From the IMG/VR virus record IMGVR_UViG_3300045976_000196, positions 1 to 40,080 of that record: a DNA stretch of 40,080 nucleotides; one strand, 5' to 3'. Position numbers and translations under genes: made by a program. This DNA comes from a virus. Shown here piece by piece: positions 29,697 through 37,460 of the stretch (position 1 is the stretch's first letter; each line of letters begins with the position of its first letter). The notes under the pieces were generated by a model that made no database searches, was not told where the DNA came from, and worked only from the letters and a program-made list of their open reading frames with translations.

Positions 29697-30605
29697 ATGG
29701 AATGGCTGAATCTCAAATTGAAGGACGTGAGGTCGCCGGAGTTCATCGGCAGCTCGCCCGTCGAGCGGTCCACGTGGATCTCGCTGCTCGCGTATTGCGT
29801 CGATCAGGAGAATGGCGGCGTGATCGCCGGCGGCGCGACGTGGAAGGACCGCCAGTGGCAGCAGACGTGCGGGGTGACGGCGCGCGAGGTGCGCGCGACG
29901 ACGAAGCTCGTGCGCGTGCACGGCGAAGACATCGTGGTGATGTTCTACCCCGTGGAGAAAGAGCGCATCGTGAAGCAAAAGCGCGAGAATGGTCGAAGCG
30001 GCGGCCTAGCCAGCGGCGAAGCTCGCGCGAAGCATATGGTTGAACCACCTCCAGACCTTTTGCTTGAAGCATATGCTTCAACGGAAGTGGAAGGAGAAAG
30101 GAAGGGGAAAGAAAAGGAGAAAGGAAATACCCCCCTACCCCCGAAGAACGTCCCCACGCATCCCAACGCCCTGCGCATCGCCACGCTCTTCGGGCGGCGT
30201 CTCTCGACGCCTTGGAGTGAGAAGGAGGTGAAGGCCTTCAAGCGCCTGCCCAAGGAGATCGCCGAGGAGGATTGGCAGGCCCTAGAGCGCTACTACGCCG
30301 CCGAGCGCGCCAAGGGCGATGCAGGAGTGCATCGCCGCGATCTCTACACCTTCCTCAACCACTTCCCCGGCGAGATGGATCGCGCGAGAGCGCGCCCCGC
30401 CAGGCCGGTCTCGACGCCGCAGAGCCGCCGCGAGGCGGACGAGATCGCCGAGCTCAAGCAGCGCGTGCGGAACATCGGCGAGGAGAAGTTTCGCGAGTGG
30501 CTGCTGGCCGAATACAACCGCGACGACATCGATGAGGCCTATCGCCGCGCCGACGTGATGAAGAATTTCCTGGAAACGCAGAGACGCGGAGACGCAGAGC
30601 GATGA
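29697..30605 (+). CDS. Replication initiator / replisome organiser-like protein
   Basis: A 302-residue protein. The N-terminal ~100 residues form a winged-helix-like domain (WISLLAYCVDQENGGVI, then QWQQTCGVTAREVRATT), as in phage replisome organisers. A charged linker follows, then a helical domain (WSEKEVKAFKRLPKEIAEED, YFLNHF-like end). The C-terminus runs into the dispersed repeat (residues ETQRRGDAER), so it may have been altered by its insertion. Confidence 0.65.
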   Translation: MEWLNLKLKDVRSPEFIGSSPVERSTWISLLAYCVDQENGGVIAGGATWKDRQWQQTCGVTAREVRATTKLVRVHGEDIVVMFYPVEKERIVKQKRENGRSGGLASGEARAKHMVEPPPDLLLEAYASTEVEGERKGKEKEKGNTPLPPKNVPTHPNALRIATLFGRRLSTPWSEKEVKAFKRLPKEIAEEDWQALERYYAAERAKGDAGVHRRDLYTFLNHFPGEMDRARARPARPVSTPQSRREADEIAELKQRVRNIGEEKFREWLLAEYNRDDIDEAYRRADVMKNFLETQRRGDAER

Positions 30606-30634
30606 ATCTGGAAATCAGGAACTCAGGAAATTCC
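30572..30634. repeat. Dispersed repeat, copy 2
   Basis: GAAACGCAGAGACGCGGAGA, then ATGAATCTGGAAATCAGG and further CAGGAA units. The same two-part composite occurs at 33263-33356. Here it forms the 3' end of the replication gene and the following gap. Confidence 0.6.
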
Positions 30635-30700
30635 CGGTCGTCGCGAACCTCCGAGACCGTTGCGTGAGCCCCTGTATTTATCTGCGAATAAAATAATGTA

Positions 30701-30772
30701 TTGACATTAAATAGGCGTGATGCAAATCTCTCCATCGTAGCAACGAGCTACGACCGACCGGGCGGAACCCGG
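30701..30772 (+). promoter_or_regulatory. TTGACA element and double-hairpin leader
   Basis: In an AT-rich gap a perfect TTGACA (30701-30706) is followed by a weak -10. Downstream lie two consecutive hairpins: CGTAGC-AACGA-GCTACG (30736-30752) and CCGGG-CGGAA-CCCGG (30758-30772). They end about 20 bases before the ATG at 30792. This could be a structured 5' leader controlling the next three genes. I recognise no known riboswitch. Confidence 0.5.
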
Positions 30773-30791
30773 AACCTCACCGAAGAAAAAT

Positions 30792-30974
30792 ATGATTACC
30801 GACAAGAAGAGCCTTGCGACGAAAGAAATGATGGAAGCTGGATTCAAGGCTCTCGTCAAAACTCGCAACGGCAAAGTCCGCCCGGCTTTTGTCCAGGGAG
30901 CTCTGGCGAAAATCGAATGCGGTCGCGGAAATTTCATGTGGATGGACGCCGAAATCGTTCGCATCATCGCCTAA
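30792..30974 (+). CDS. Small early protein, unknown
   Basis: A 60-residue protein with an A-rich leader. Basic N-terminal half (TRNGKVRPAFVQGALAKIEC) and a hydrophobic end. It is expressed below the double-hairpin leader and followed closely by the next gene. Function is unknown. Confidence 0.6.
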   Translation: MITDKKSLATKEMMEAGFKALVKTRNGKVRPAFVQGALAKIECGRGNFMWMDAEIVRIIA

Positions 30975-30977
30975 GCC

Positions 30978-31172
30978 ATGAGCAAAGAATTTCAAATCCG
31001 CATGGAATCAGTGAAATCCAACGCGGAGCGGGAAGTTCTTTCCGGCCTGAAAAAGGAAATCAACGATCTTATCGACAAGGGCAAGCTGCCCGATGCTCGT
31101 TGTGCAATCGAAGAGCTATTTGCGATTGCCTCGACATACCAACAATACCTTCTGGATGGAAAAAACATCTAG
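30978..31172 (+). CDS. Small helical protein, unknown
   Basis: A 64-residue charged helical protein (ESVKSNAEREVLSGLKKEIN). Its end overlaps the start of the ribbon-helix-helix gene by 17 bases. The pair may be co-regulated. Confidence 0.6.
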   Translation: MSKEFQIRMESVKSNAEREVLSGLKKEINDLIDKGKLPDARCAIEELFAIASTYQQYLLDGKNI

Positions 31173-31341
31173 TCGCGGTCGCCCGCCGCTGCCAGACAGC
31201 GAGCGGGCAGACTCGCAAATTCAGCTCCGCGTCACGCGGAGGCGCAAGGCTGCGTATGTGCGCGCTGCCAACAAGCAGGGCCTCACGCTCGCTGCATGGA
31301 CTTTCGAGAATCTCGACCGAGCTGCCGGTCACTCCGAATAG
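31156..31341 (+). CDS. Ribbon-helix-helix-like DNA-binding protein
   Basis: A 61-residue protein: GRPPLPDSERADSQIQLRVT, then RRRKAAYVRAANKQGLTLAAW. The N-terminal basic arm, beta strand (QIQLRV) and two helices match CopG/Arc-type regulators. It is the last plus-strand gene and could repress the operon through the upstream leader region. Confidence 0.68.
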   Translation: MEKTSSRGRPPLPDSERADSQIQLRVTRRRKAAYVRAANKQGLTLAAWTFENLDRAAGHSE

Positions 31342-31373
31342 CTCCGCCCTTCCTGATTTCCTGATTTCCACAT

Positions 31374-31628
31374 TCAATCCTCCTCATCCTCGACTTCCGC
31401 ATCCTCTGCGGCGAGTTCCTCGGCGGTCACCAGGCAGCCGCCGGCGTAGTCCTCGGCGAGCTTGCCGAGCGCGAAGGCGTTTCCGAATTCCACCTTGCTC
31501 CACACCGTCTTACCGCCCTCCTCGCGACACACCACGATGAACCCTGCCTCGAACGTCTCGACGAGTGCCAGGCGCACGGCCTCGAGCGTGGCGAGGTCGG
31601 CGGGATCAGTGTTTTCCTCGGCGTGCAT
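31374..31628 (-). CDS. Small acidic protein, last gene of late operon
   Basis: An 84-residue, strongly acidic protein ending in Glu/Asp-rich residues, starting at ATG 31628 and overlapping the HTH gene upstream. The gap to the convergent plus-strand gene (31342-31373) contains CTGATTTCCTGATTTCC, related to the dispersed repeat. Function is unknown. Confidence 0.62.
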   Translation of the reverse strand: MHAEENTDPADLATLEAVRLALVETFEAGFIVVCREEGGKTVWSKVEFGNAFALGKLAEDYAGGCLVTAEELAAEDAEVEDEED

Positions 31629-31869
31629 GGGGCTTCTCCCGGTAGTGCGGCACCGGGCGCACGGTGCCGGCCGTGGCGATGCGATAGCTGCGCTTCTCCA
31701 GTCGCCCAAGCGCGATGCCCTTACGCAGAAGCTGGCTCGTGCGCTCGCGACTGAGTCCCCATTCATCGGCCCACACGGAGCAGGGTTTCCAGCCCGCAGG
31801 CACGGGCTCGGCCTCGCCGCTCATCGCGGCGCGCAGGTCGCGCAGGAGGGTGTTTACGGCAGTCGCCAT
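31606..31869 (-). CDS. Small HTH protein
   Basis: An 87-residue protein with a helix-turn-helix-like segment (SVWADEWGLSRERTSQLLRKG) and a basic C-terminus. It overlaps the end of the phosphoesterase gene. Possibly a late regulator. Confidence 0.65.
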   Translation of the reverse strand: MATAVNTLLRDLRAAMSGEAEPVPAGWKPCSVWADEWGLSRERTSQLLRKGIALGRLEKRSYRIATAGTVRPVPHYREKPHARRGKH

Positions 31870-32594
31870 ATGTCGTTGCGGTTTTCGCGTGGTCCGGTGA
31901 CGAGGTGCAGGGAGGCGGAGGTCTCGCAGTATTCGCCGAAGACGAACCCCTGCCCCCACGCGAGCGTGGCGCGTCGCGCCTTTGCGTAGCTCATCTCGCG
32001 CCGGCGCGTGAGCGTGCCCACACAGATCCCGATCGGCGAGTCGTCGCGGCGGCCGATGGCGAATGCCGGGCGATGCGTGTGCGCGTGCACGATGTCGCCG
32101 AAGGCCTCGGCGTGATCGCGCGTGGCATTCTCGCCAAACATCACGCCGTGGAGAAACTTCACCCCGCCGAAGACGAAGGGCCGCTGGTGCACGCCCTCCC
32201 ACTCTCGCAGCTCGTAGCGATACTTTCGCGCGTGATCCTGCAGAGCGCCGATGCACTTGCCGGCCGCGTAGGCCACCACGGCATTCGGGCTCGCGGCCTC
32301 GCGCCAGAGACGGTCCTCGTGATTCCCGCAGAGCACGTGCGTGGCGCCCATCTCGGCGAGGAATGTAAGGCCGCCGTCGATATCGGGCTCGACGTCCTCG
32401 GCCTCGTCGGCGCTGCCGTGCGCGCCCGCGCGAAAGGCCGTGGTGTCGCAAAAGTCGCCGAGATGCACGCGCACCGCGGGGCGAAAGTCGTCGAGGAAGC
32501 CGAGGAAGGCCCGCCGAGCGTCGGGGCAGATGTAGCGCCCGTGCGTGCAGCCGACGGCAACGATCTTCTTCCAGCGGCGGGTGATGCTAGCCAT
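31854..32594 (-). CDS. Calcineurin-like metallophosphoesterase
   Basis: A 246-residue protein with the family motifs in order: VGCTHG (residues ~14-19, where D-x-H is usual), HLGDFCD (~42), GNHEDR (~96) and HAHTHRP (~170). The first metal ligand Asp is replaced by Cys, which may change metal or activity. The nucleotide or nucleic-acid substrate is unknown. Such enzymes occur in many phages, more often in replication modules than next to holins. Confidence 0.82.
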   Translation of the reverse strand: MASITRRWKKIVAVGCTHGRYICPDARRAFLGFLDDFRPAVRVHLGDFCDTTAFRAGAHGSADEAEDVEPDIDGGLTFLAEMGATHVLCGNHEDRLWREAASPNAVVAYAAGKCIGALQDHARKYRYELREWEGVHQRPFVFGGVKFLHGVMFGENATRDHAEAFGDIVHAHTHRPAFAIGRRDDSPIGICVGTLTRRREMSYAKARRATLAWGQGFVFGEYCETSASLHLVTGPRENRNDIWRLP

Positions 32595-32775
32595 TCGAAT
32601 CTCTCTGCGCCTCGGCGTCTCGGCGGTGGAAACTTCCCTCTCGCGCGCGACGCAGTTTCTCGAAGTGCAACCGCAGCGTGTGGCGCGTGGGGATGCGCAG
32701 CGCCGTCTTGAGGTGGCGCACCGCGCGCCACGCGGCGTGGCCGAGACCGGGATGCTGGCCGCTCTGCTTGCTCAT
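32587..32775 (-). CDS. Small basic protein downstream of lysis genes
   Basis: A 62-residue protein whose ATG 32775 overlaps the upstream stop (ATGA). The core LKTALRIPTRHTLRLHFEKL is basic and helical. The last ~10 residues are translated from the dispersed repeat (32597-32633). It could be a short real gene extended by the repeat. Confidence 0.5.
   Translation of the reverse strand: MSKQSGQHPGLGHAAWRAVRHLKTALRIPTRHTLRLHFEKLRRAREGSFHRRDAEAQRDSNG
32597..32633. repeat. Dispersed repeat, copy 3 (inverted)
   Basis: CTCTCTGCGCCTCGGCGTCT and following bases are the reverse complement of the repeat at 28664-28700. It overlaps the 3' end of the small gene above. Confidence 0.55.
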
Positions 32776-33236
32776 AAAAACTTGGCGCCGCCGTGAATCG
32801 TGATCGTGAGTCCCTTCACGACCCCGACGCGCAGCGGCGCAAATTGCACGAACGCGGCGCGCGTCATATCCACCTGGTCGCGCGCACTCTTCGCCGGTCC
32901 CACATCGATCAGCGGGCCGGTGACGCTCACTTCGCCATTAGAAACGGTGATGGGCGTGTGCCAGGGCAACGCGGGGATCGGCGAACCTTTTGTCGATTTC
33001 GAGCGTCCGTCCATCGGCAAAGAAAAGCCGACGAGGCCGGGATTCCCCTTCGTGCGCACGCCGCTGGCGGTCTCGCCATTGTCGAGGGGATCATCGTCCC
33101 CACCGAACCACGTGCCGCTGGCGCCGCGGATCACGATGTCGTCGCCGACCACATCGGCCGACCATCCCCAGGTGCCGTCCCCGACGAGCTGCCGCGTGCG
33201 CGTGCCGCCGGAGAGTTTCGGGAATCCACCGCTCAC
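32772..33236 (-). CDS. Double-psi-barrel-like protein, candidate cell-wall enzyme
   Basis: A 154-residue protein starting at GTG 33236. The C-terminal half has the RlpA/barrel-type pattern: LPWHTPITVSNGEVSVTGPL, IDVGPAK and QVDMTRAAFVQF. The N-terminal half has GTWFGGDDDPLDNGETASG. It directly follows the holins, where an endolysin is expected, and no other lysin is visible. Peptidoglycan activity is an inference. Confidence 0.55.
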   Translation of the reverse strand: MSGGFPKLSGGTRTRQLVGDGTWGWSADVVGDDIVIRGASGTWFGGDDDPLDNGETASGVRTKGNPGLVGFSLPMDGRSKSTKGSPIPALPWHTPITVSNGEVSVTGPLIDVGPAKSARDQVDMTRAAFVQFAPLRVGVVKGLTITIHGGAKFL

Positions 33237-33262
33237 GAAAGAGCGGAGGTGTCAAACTGTGG

Positions 33263-33356
33263 CCTCACGCAAAGGTCGCGGAGGTTCGCAGAGGGATGAA
33301 TCTGGAACTCAGGAAATCAGGAAAGCCCTGCGCCTTTGCGTCTCCGCGTGAGAACT
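33263..33356. repeat. Dispersed composite repeat, copy 4
   Basis: CTCACGCAAAGG at the left pairs with CCTTTGCG and CGTGAG at the right. Between them lies GATGAATCTGGAACTCAGG and a second CAGGAA unit, as in copy 2. It fills the gap between the holin and barrel genes and may fold as a long hairpin. Confidence 0.6.
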
Positions 33357-33778
33357 TACGCGCGCGCGACGCCCTTGAACTTCTCGAGCGTGCGCAGGCC
33401 GCCGAGGCCCAGCAGACCGCTCAGCAGAAACATGAGCTGGTCCATGTCCAGCGCCGGGGCCGGCGAGGGCTGGTGCGTGAACGCAGTGAAAAAGCAGCTG
33501 AAGACGGGCTGGAACAGGAAACTCCACGCGAAGGCCGCCACGCACACCCACCCCACGGCCGGTCGCCATCCCGAGACGAAGAGATTCAGGTTGCCAGCCT
33601 CGGCCGTGTTTGTCGTCGCCTGCGAGGCATCCGAGGAAGCCACCTGCGAGATGAGCGCCATTTGGATGTCGTTTTGCAGCTTCGCCGCCTGGTCCTTGTC
33701 GGGAATGAATTTCGAGACGATCTGGGCGATCGTTTCCCCGGCGTTTGCAATGGCTGTGACTGGATCTGCTCCCGGCAT
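33356..33778 (-). CDS. Holin, 3TM family
   Basis: A 140-residue protein. The helical N-terminus (VTAIANAGETIAQIVSKFIP) is followed by three hydrophobic segments near residues 72-90, 93-105 and 112-125, then LGLGGLRTLEKFKGV. The FVSGWRPAVGWVC motif and the LRTLEK end match the 3TM holins of gene-transfer agents and phages. It permeabilises the inner membrane at lysis. Confidence 0.82.
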   Translation of the reverse strand: MPGADPVTAIANAGETIAQIVSKFIPDKDQAAKLQNDIQMALISQVASSDASQATTNTAEAGNLNLFVSGWRPAVGWVCVAAFAWSFLFQPVFSCFFTAFTHQPSPAPALDMDQLMFLLSGLLGLGGLRTLEKFKGVARA

Positions 33779-33817
33779 GGTCTCGGTGTGGGTTTTCGAA
33801 AGCGCGGGCGTGTCAAA

Positions 33818-34078
33818 TCACGGCACGTCGTCGTCGTCGCGTGGGACGATGCTGTGGCGTGTCTTCCAGCTTTCCCAGATGCTCGCGATCTTTACGATCA
33901 GCACGAGGATGGAGGTGACGCCGGCCGCGATGAGGCCGATATCCGTCACGAGGCCGGCGAGCGCGTGCAGCTGCATAAGGAGCCACCCCCACACGCCAGA
34001 GACCAGCCCCGTCGCCCACGTGGCCACGGGCGCGCGCTTGTCGAGAGCGACGGCTTGCGCGAGGAGGTGCGTGATCAT
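33818..34078 (-). CDS. Second small membrane protein (holin/antiholin candidate)
   Basis: An 86-residue protein with two transmembrane helices (~18-38 and ~43-64) and a charged C-terminus ending in Asp residues. Its ATG touches the fibre stop. Placement beside the 3TM holin suggests holin or antiholin. Confidence 0.65.
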   Translation of the reverse strand: MITHLLAQAVALDKRAPVATWATGLVSGVWGWLLMQLHALAGLVTDIGLIAAGVTSILVLIVKIASIWESWKTRHSIVPRDDDDVP

Positions 34079-36141
34079 TAGTTCGGAATCCTCAACACCT
34101 TGTATCCCGTGCCGCCAGAATCGGCCGCCCCGACCGAAACCCGCTTCAGCGTGCCGGCAGTGACGTCGTATAGCAAAAACCGCGTGTCTCCAGAGGTCGC
34201 CGAATCGTCGAACTGCGCGGCCGTCACGGCGGAGTTGGCAGAGGAGCCGCTGCTTCCCGCCGGAGCGGTTTTTATCGTAACCTTGCCACCCGCGCCGGTG
34301 CCAGTGCCTGCGCCGCCGGCGATATTTATATCCGCGCCAGCGATGTTCGAGCCGCTTCCGCCGGTGCCATAGATCGTATAGGCGGTCGGCGTGGCGCTGG
34401 TAACACCTTTGCCAAAATAGACCGCCGATATCGCGTAGCTCGGGTCGTCGCCGCCTGCGATGAATTGATTTGACCCAGTCGTATTCGTCGCGCCAGCGCT
34501 GCGACCGAGAAAAATGTTGCCAGAGCCGCTCGTATTCGCGTTACCGGCGAGCAGGCCAAGGAAGACGTTGTAGGCGGAGGAACTCGTCGCGTTCTCGCCG
34601 GCCTGTCCGCCGATGAAGATGTTCTGCCCAGTGCCGCTCGTGGCCGTAACACCCGCACGATAGCCGACAAAGATGTTGTTGGAGGAGCTGACATTGAGGC
34701 CGGCATTGAGGCCGATCAGGATGTTGTTGCTGTATCCCGTCCCGTTTTTTCCAGCCGAAGCGCCGATCAGCACATTGTTGTCGCCGCTCGTTGTCGTCGC
34801 GCCGGCGTTGCTGCCGATCATGATCGAGCTCGTGCCGCTCGTGAGCGACTTGCCTGCCGACGAGCCAATGAAAACGTGATCGGTGCCACCGCCAGACTGG
34901 CCCGCCTTCCAGCCAATGCCGACGCTGTCGCTGTTCGTCGTGCCATTCCCTCCGGCGAGGTATCCGATATAGACATCGCGGGCGCCGGAGGTGAGCGAGC
35001 TGCCGGCGCTGGAGCCGAGAATGGTCAGCTCGCTGCCGGTCGTGTTCTGGCCGGCCACAGTGCCAATGAAGAGATTGTTGATGCCGGTGACGTTGTTTTC
35101 GCCGGAGCCCGAGCCGATGAAGATATTCCGGCTCGCGGTCGCCTGGAGCCGGCCCGCGTAATGGCCGATGTAGACGTTATCGACCTTGTCGCCGGCGGCG
35201 GTGGACGTGGCCTCGCCGATGGCGATGTTGTTGGTCGAGGTGACCGCGCCAGCTCCACCGTTGTCCAGCGCCGCCCGACCAATCACAACCGACGACGCAC
35301 CGGTGGTGATGCTCGTGCCGGCGTGCGCGCCGATCAGCACACTCGTCGGCAGGGTTGTGGCGCTGATGGCCGCCTTTTGGCCGATGAAAACGGAGTCGAT
35401 GGTCGTGCCGTCGGCCACCAGGCCGGCGTAGCTGCCGATCATCACGTTGAGGCCGTTTTGAATTGGGTCCGATGCGCCCGTGAATGCTTCGCCCGCGCGA
35501 TAGCCGATGAAGACGGATTCTCGGCAGGTGGTGGCATTCTGTCCGGCGTGGTAGCCGAAGAAGGTATTGTCGTCGCCAGTCGTGAGCGCAGAGCCAGCAG
35601 AGATGCCGAAGCTCAAGTTCGAGTAGGTCGCATTCCACGTGAGTCCGACGCCATTGAACGAACTACTCGTGATCGTCGCGCCTGTGATCGTCGGCGACGT
35701 GAGTGTCTTGTTCGTCAGCGTCTCCGAGCCGGCGAGCGTCGCCAGCGTTCCCGACGTGGGAAGTGTGACATTCGTCGAGCCCGTCGTCGTGAGCGTAAGC
35801 GCCGAGGAGCCGGATGTCGTGAAGTTGCCGCCGAAGCTTGCCGTCACCGAGGGATTGAGCGTGAGCGTGGAGCCGGCACCGAGATTGAGCGTCTGCGTGC
35901 CGGCGCTGTTTCTCAAAATGACGCGGCCGAGGTTGTCGGAGTAGATCGCATTGCCGGAGCCAGGGGCGCTCGGCGTGGGGCTGGGCACGCCGAGGATGGT
36001 GGTGCCATTGAGCGAGAGCGTGCTGCCGGCCTTCGCCTGGCTGGTGCCGCCGATCACGACATTATCGAGCACGCGATTCTGCGCGCTGGCGCCGGTGAGC
36101 GTCGCGAGGCCGAGGAGGAGTGCGAGAGCGAGGTGTTTCAT
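34078..36141 (-). CDS. Secreted repeat-rich fibre/adhesin-like protein
   Basis: A 687-residue protein. Residues 1-21 form a clear Sec signal peptide (MKHLALALLLGLATLTGASA). Residues ~190-560 hold about 17 degenerate repeats of 18-28 residues with the pattern N-x-x-I-G-x-x-A-G-x-x-x-T (for example NIFIGSGSGEN, NVLIGASAGKN), as in YadA-type head/stalk beta-helices. The C-terminus is Gly/Ala/Thr-rich. It lies at the tail-fibre position after the tip proteins. A signal peptide is unusual for a virion protein that assembles in the cytoplasm. Confidence 0.75.
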   Translation of the reverse strand: MKHLALALLLGLATLTGASAQNRVLDNVVIGGTSQAKAGSTLSLNGTTILGVPSPTPSAPGSGNAIYSDNLGRVILRNSAGTQTLNLGAGSTLTLNPSVTASFGGNFTTSGSSALTLTTTGSTNVTLPTSGTLATLAGSETLTNKTLTSPTITGATITSSSFNGVGLTWNATYSNLSFGISAGSALTTGDDNTFFGYHAGQNATTCRESVFIGYRAGEAFTGASDPIQNGLNVMIGSYAGLVADGTTIDSVFIGQKAAISATTLPTSVLIGAHAGTSITTGASSVVIGRAALDNGGAGAVTSTNNIAIGEATSTAAGDKVDNVYIGHYAGRLQATASRNIFIGSGSGENNVTGINNLFIGTVAGQNTTGSELTILGSSAGSSLTSGARDVYIGYLAGGNGTTNSDSVGIGWKAGQSGGGTDHVFIGSSAGKSLTSGTSSIMIGSNAGATTTSGDNNVLIGASAGKNGTGYSNNILIGLNAGLNVSSSNNIFVGYRAGVTATSGTGQNIFIGGQAGENATSSSAYNVFLGLLAGNANTSGSGNIFLGRSAGATNTTGSNQFIAGGDDPSYAISAVYFGKGVTSATPTAYTIYGTGGSGSNIAGADINIAGGAGTGTGAGGKVTIKTAPAGSSGSSANSAVTAAQFDDSATSGDTRFLLYDVTAGTLKRVSVGAADSGGTGYKVLRIPN

Positions 36142-36151
36142 TGGGAAAAAA

Positions 36152-37444
36152 TCAGGAAGCGACGGCGGCGATCACGGTGCCCTTCATGCCCGTGTAGGAG
36201 CTGGGCGTGCCATCGAGGGCCCATGCGATGCCCGAGGTGGTGGGCGCCGCGGTGAGGAAGATGCCCACGCGATCGCCAGGGCAAATGATGCCAAGCGCCA
36301 CGACCGGCGCCGTGGCAAAGGCGCTCGGGAACGAGAACGTCCCCGACGTGGCCGAGATGGTGAACGTGCCGGAGAAGTAATCGACCAGCGGCGGCGAGCC
36401 GCTCGAGCCATTGAGGATATCGCGATAAATTTTGACCGCCTCGACGTAGAGAATCGTCTCGTCGCCGATGCGGATCTGCAGCGTGGCCTCGAGGAAGTCG
36501 GCGTCCGTCGCGGCGAAGGCGCGCCAGAGCGAGGCGGAATTCACCGATAGCGTTCCTGTTACGCCCGTGTAGGCGACGAGCCCTGTGGTGACGACGCCTG
36601 TCGAGAGGTCGATGGTGGCCGTGCCGGTATCGTCGCGCTCGACGGTCCAGATGCGGTCGGTCACCTTTGTCGCCGTCCATGCGCCAGCCATGGCGGCGGT
36701 GAGGTCGGTCGCCTCGCCATTCCATGCGACGGATGTGCCCGTGCCGTCGCTGCTGTCGACGGAGAACGTGCCGTCGTAGATGAGATCGGAGAGCGTAATT
36801 TGATATTTCGCCTTGTTGCTTACGTCGCCGGTGCGCAGCTCCAGCACGGTGACGATCGGCGTGGAGATGGCCGAGACGTCGCTGATCGAGAGGTAGGGCC
36901 GCCGGACGAACTGCACGAGCTGCACCTCGCTGTGCGTGCTGTCGCCAGCCTGCACGCGCGTGATCACGACCGTGCAATCGGGCTCGAGCGTGTAGGCGTC
37001 TCCCGTCATGAGCGCACGCGCGCCGGCGGTCGTCCAGCGCACGAGGAAACCGTCGTTGATGCCCTGTGGCATCGAGACAGTCACGCCGCCGGCCGCGGTG
37101 ATGGAGGATAGGGCGTTGAGCGCCGACTGGATGGCATTCTCCGAGAGAGTCGTGGCGAGGGTGGCCGTATCGCCGCCCCATGTGAGCTTCCCACTGCCGA
37201 GCACGGGCGCTGCATCGGCGAGGCCCACGCCGAGGGTGACGTCGGCGGGATCGGCAATCGTGTAGGCATCCCAAAATCGCGAGCCCGAGGGGGCATTCGT
37301 CGGCTGCACGGCGTAGAGCTCGACGGCGGTGATGTCGCGGCGGAAGGAACGGCCGATGGAGCCCGCGGTGGCGGCCCAGAAGGAGGAGAGAAGACCGTCC
37401 TTATTCTCATCGAGGGCGTTGACGATCCAGCGAACGGTGCTCAC
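36152..37444 (-). CDS. Tail tip / baseplate protein, unknown
   Basis: A 430-residue beta-rich protein starting with GTG 37444. Tandem beta-sandwich-like segments with Thr/Asp-rich loops suggest a receptor-binding or tip-scaffold protein. Its last ~50 residues resemble the end of fibre-like proteins. A TTTGACAC motif lies 13 bases upstream of the GTG. Confidence 0.65.
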   Translation of the reverse strand: MSTVRWIVNALDENKDGLLSSFWAATAGSIGRSFRRDITAVELYAVQPTNAPSGSRFWDAYTIADPADVTLGVGLADAAPVLGSGKLTWGGDTATLATTLSENAIQSALNALSSITAAGGVTVSMPQGINDGFLVRWTTAGARALMTGDAYTLEPDCTVVITRVQAGDSTHSEVQLVQFVRRPYLSISDVSAISTPIVTVLELRTGDVSNKAKYQITLSDLIYDGTFSVDSSDGTGTSVAWNGEATDLTAAMAGAWTATKVTDRIWTVERDDTGTATIDLSTGVVTTGLVAYTGVTGTLSVNSASLWRAFAATDADFLEATLQIRIGDETILYVEAVKIYRDILNGSSGSPPLVDYFSGTFTISATSGTFSFPSAFATAPVVALGIICPGDRVGIFLTAAPTTSGIAWALDGTPSSYTGMKGTVIAAVAS

Positions 37445-37460
37445 ACAGGCGGTCGCCGTG

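Noticed and set aside
34876-36255. A 459-codon plus-strand open frame opposite the fibre gene
   Set aside because: It is very rich in Arg, Ala and Gly with no domain pattern. The minus strand encodes a coherent repeat protein with a signal peptide, so this is an antisense shadow of biased codons.
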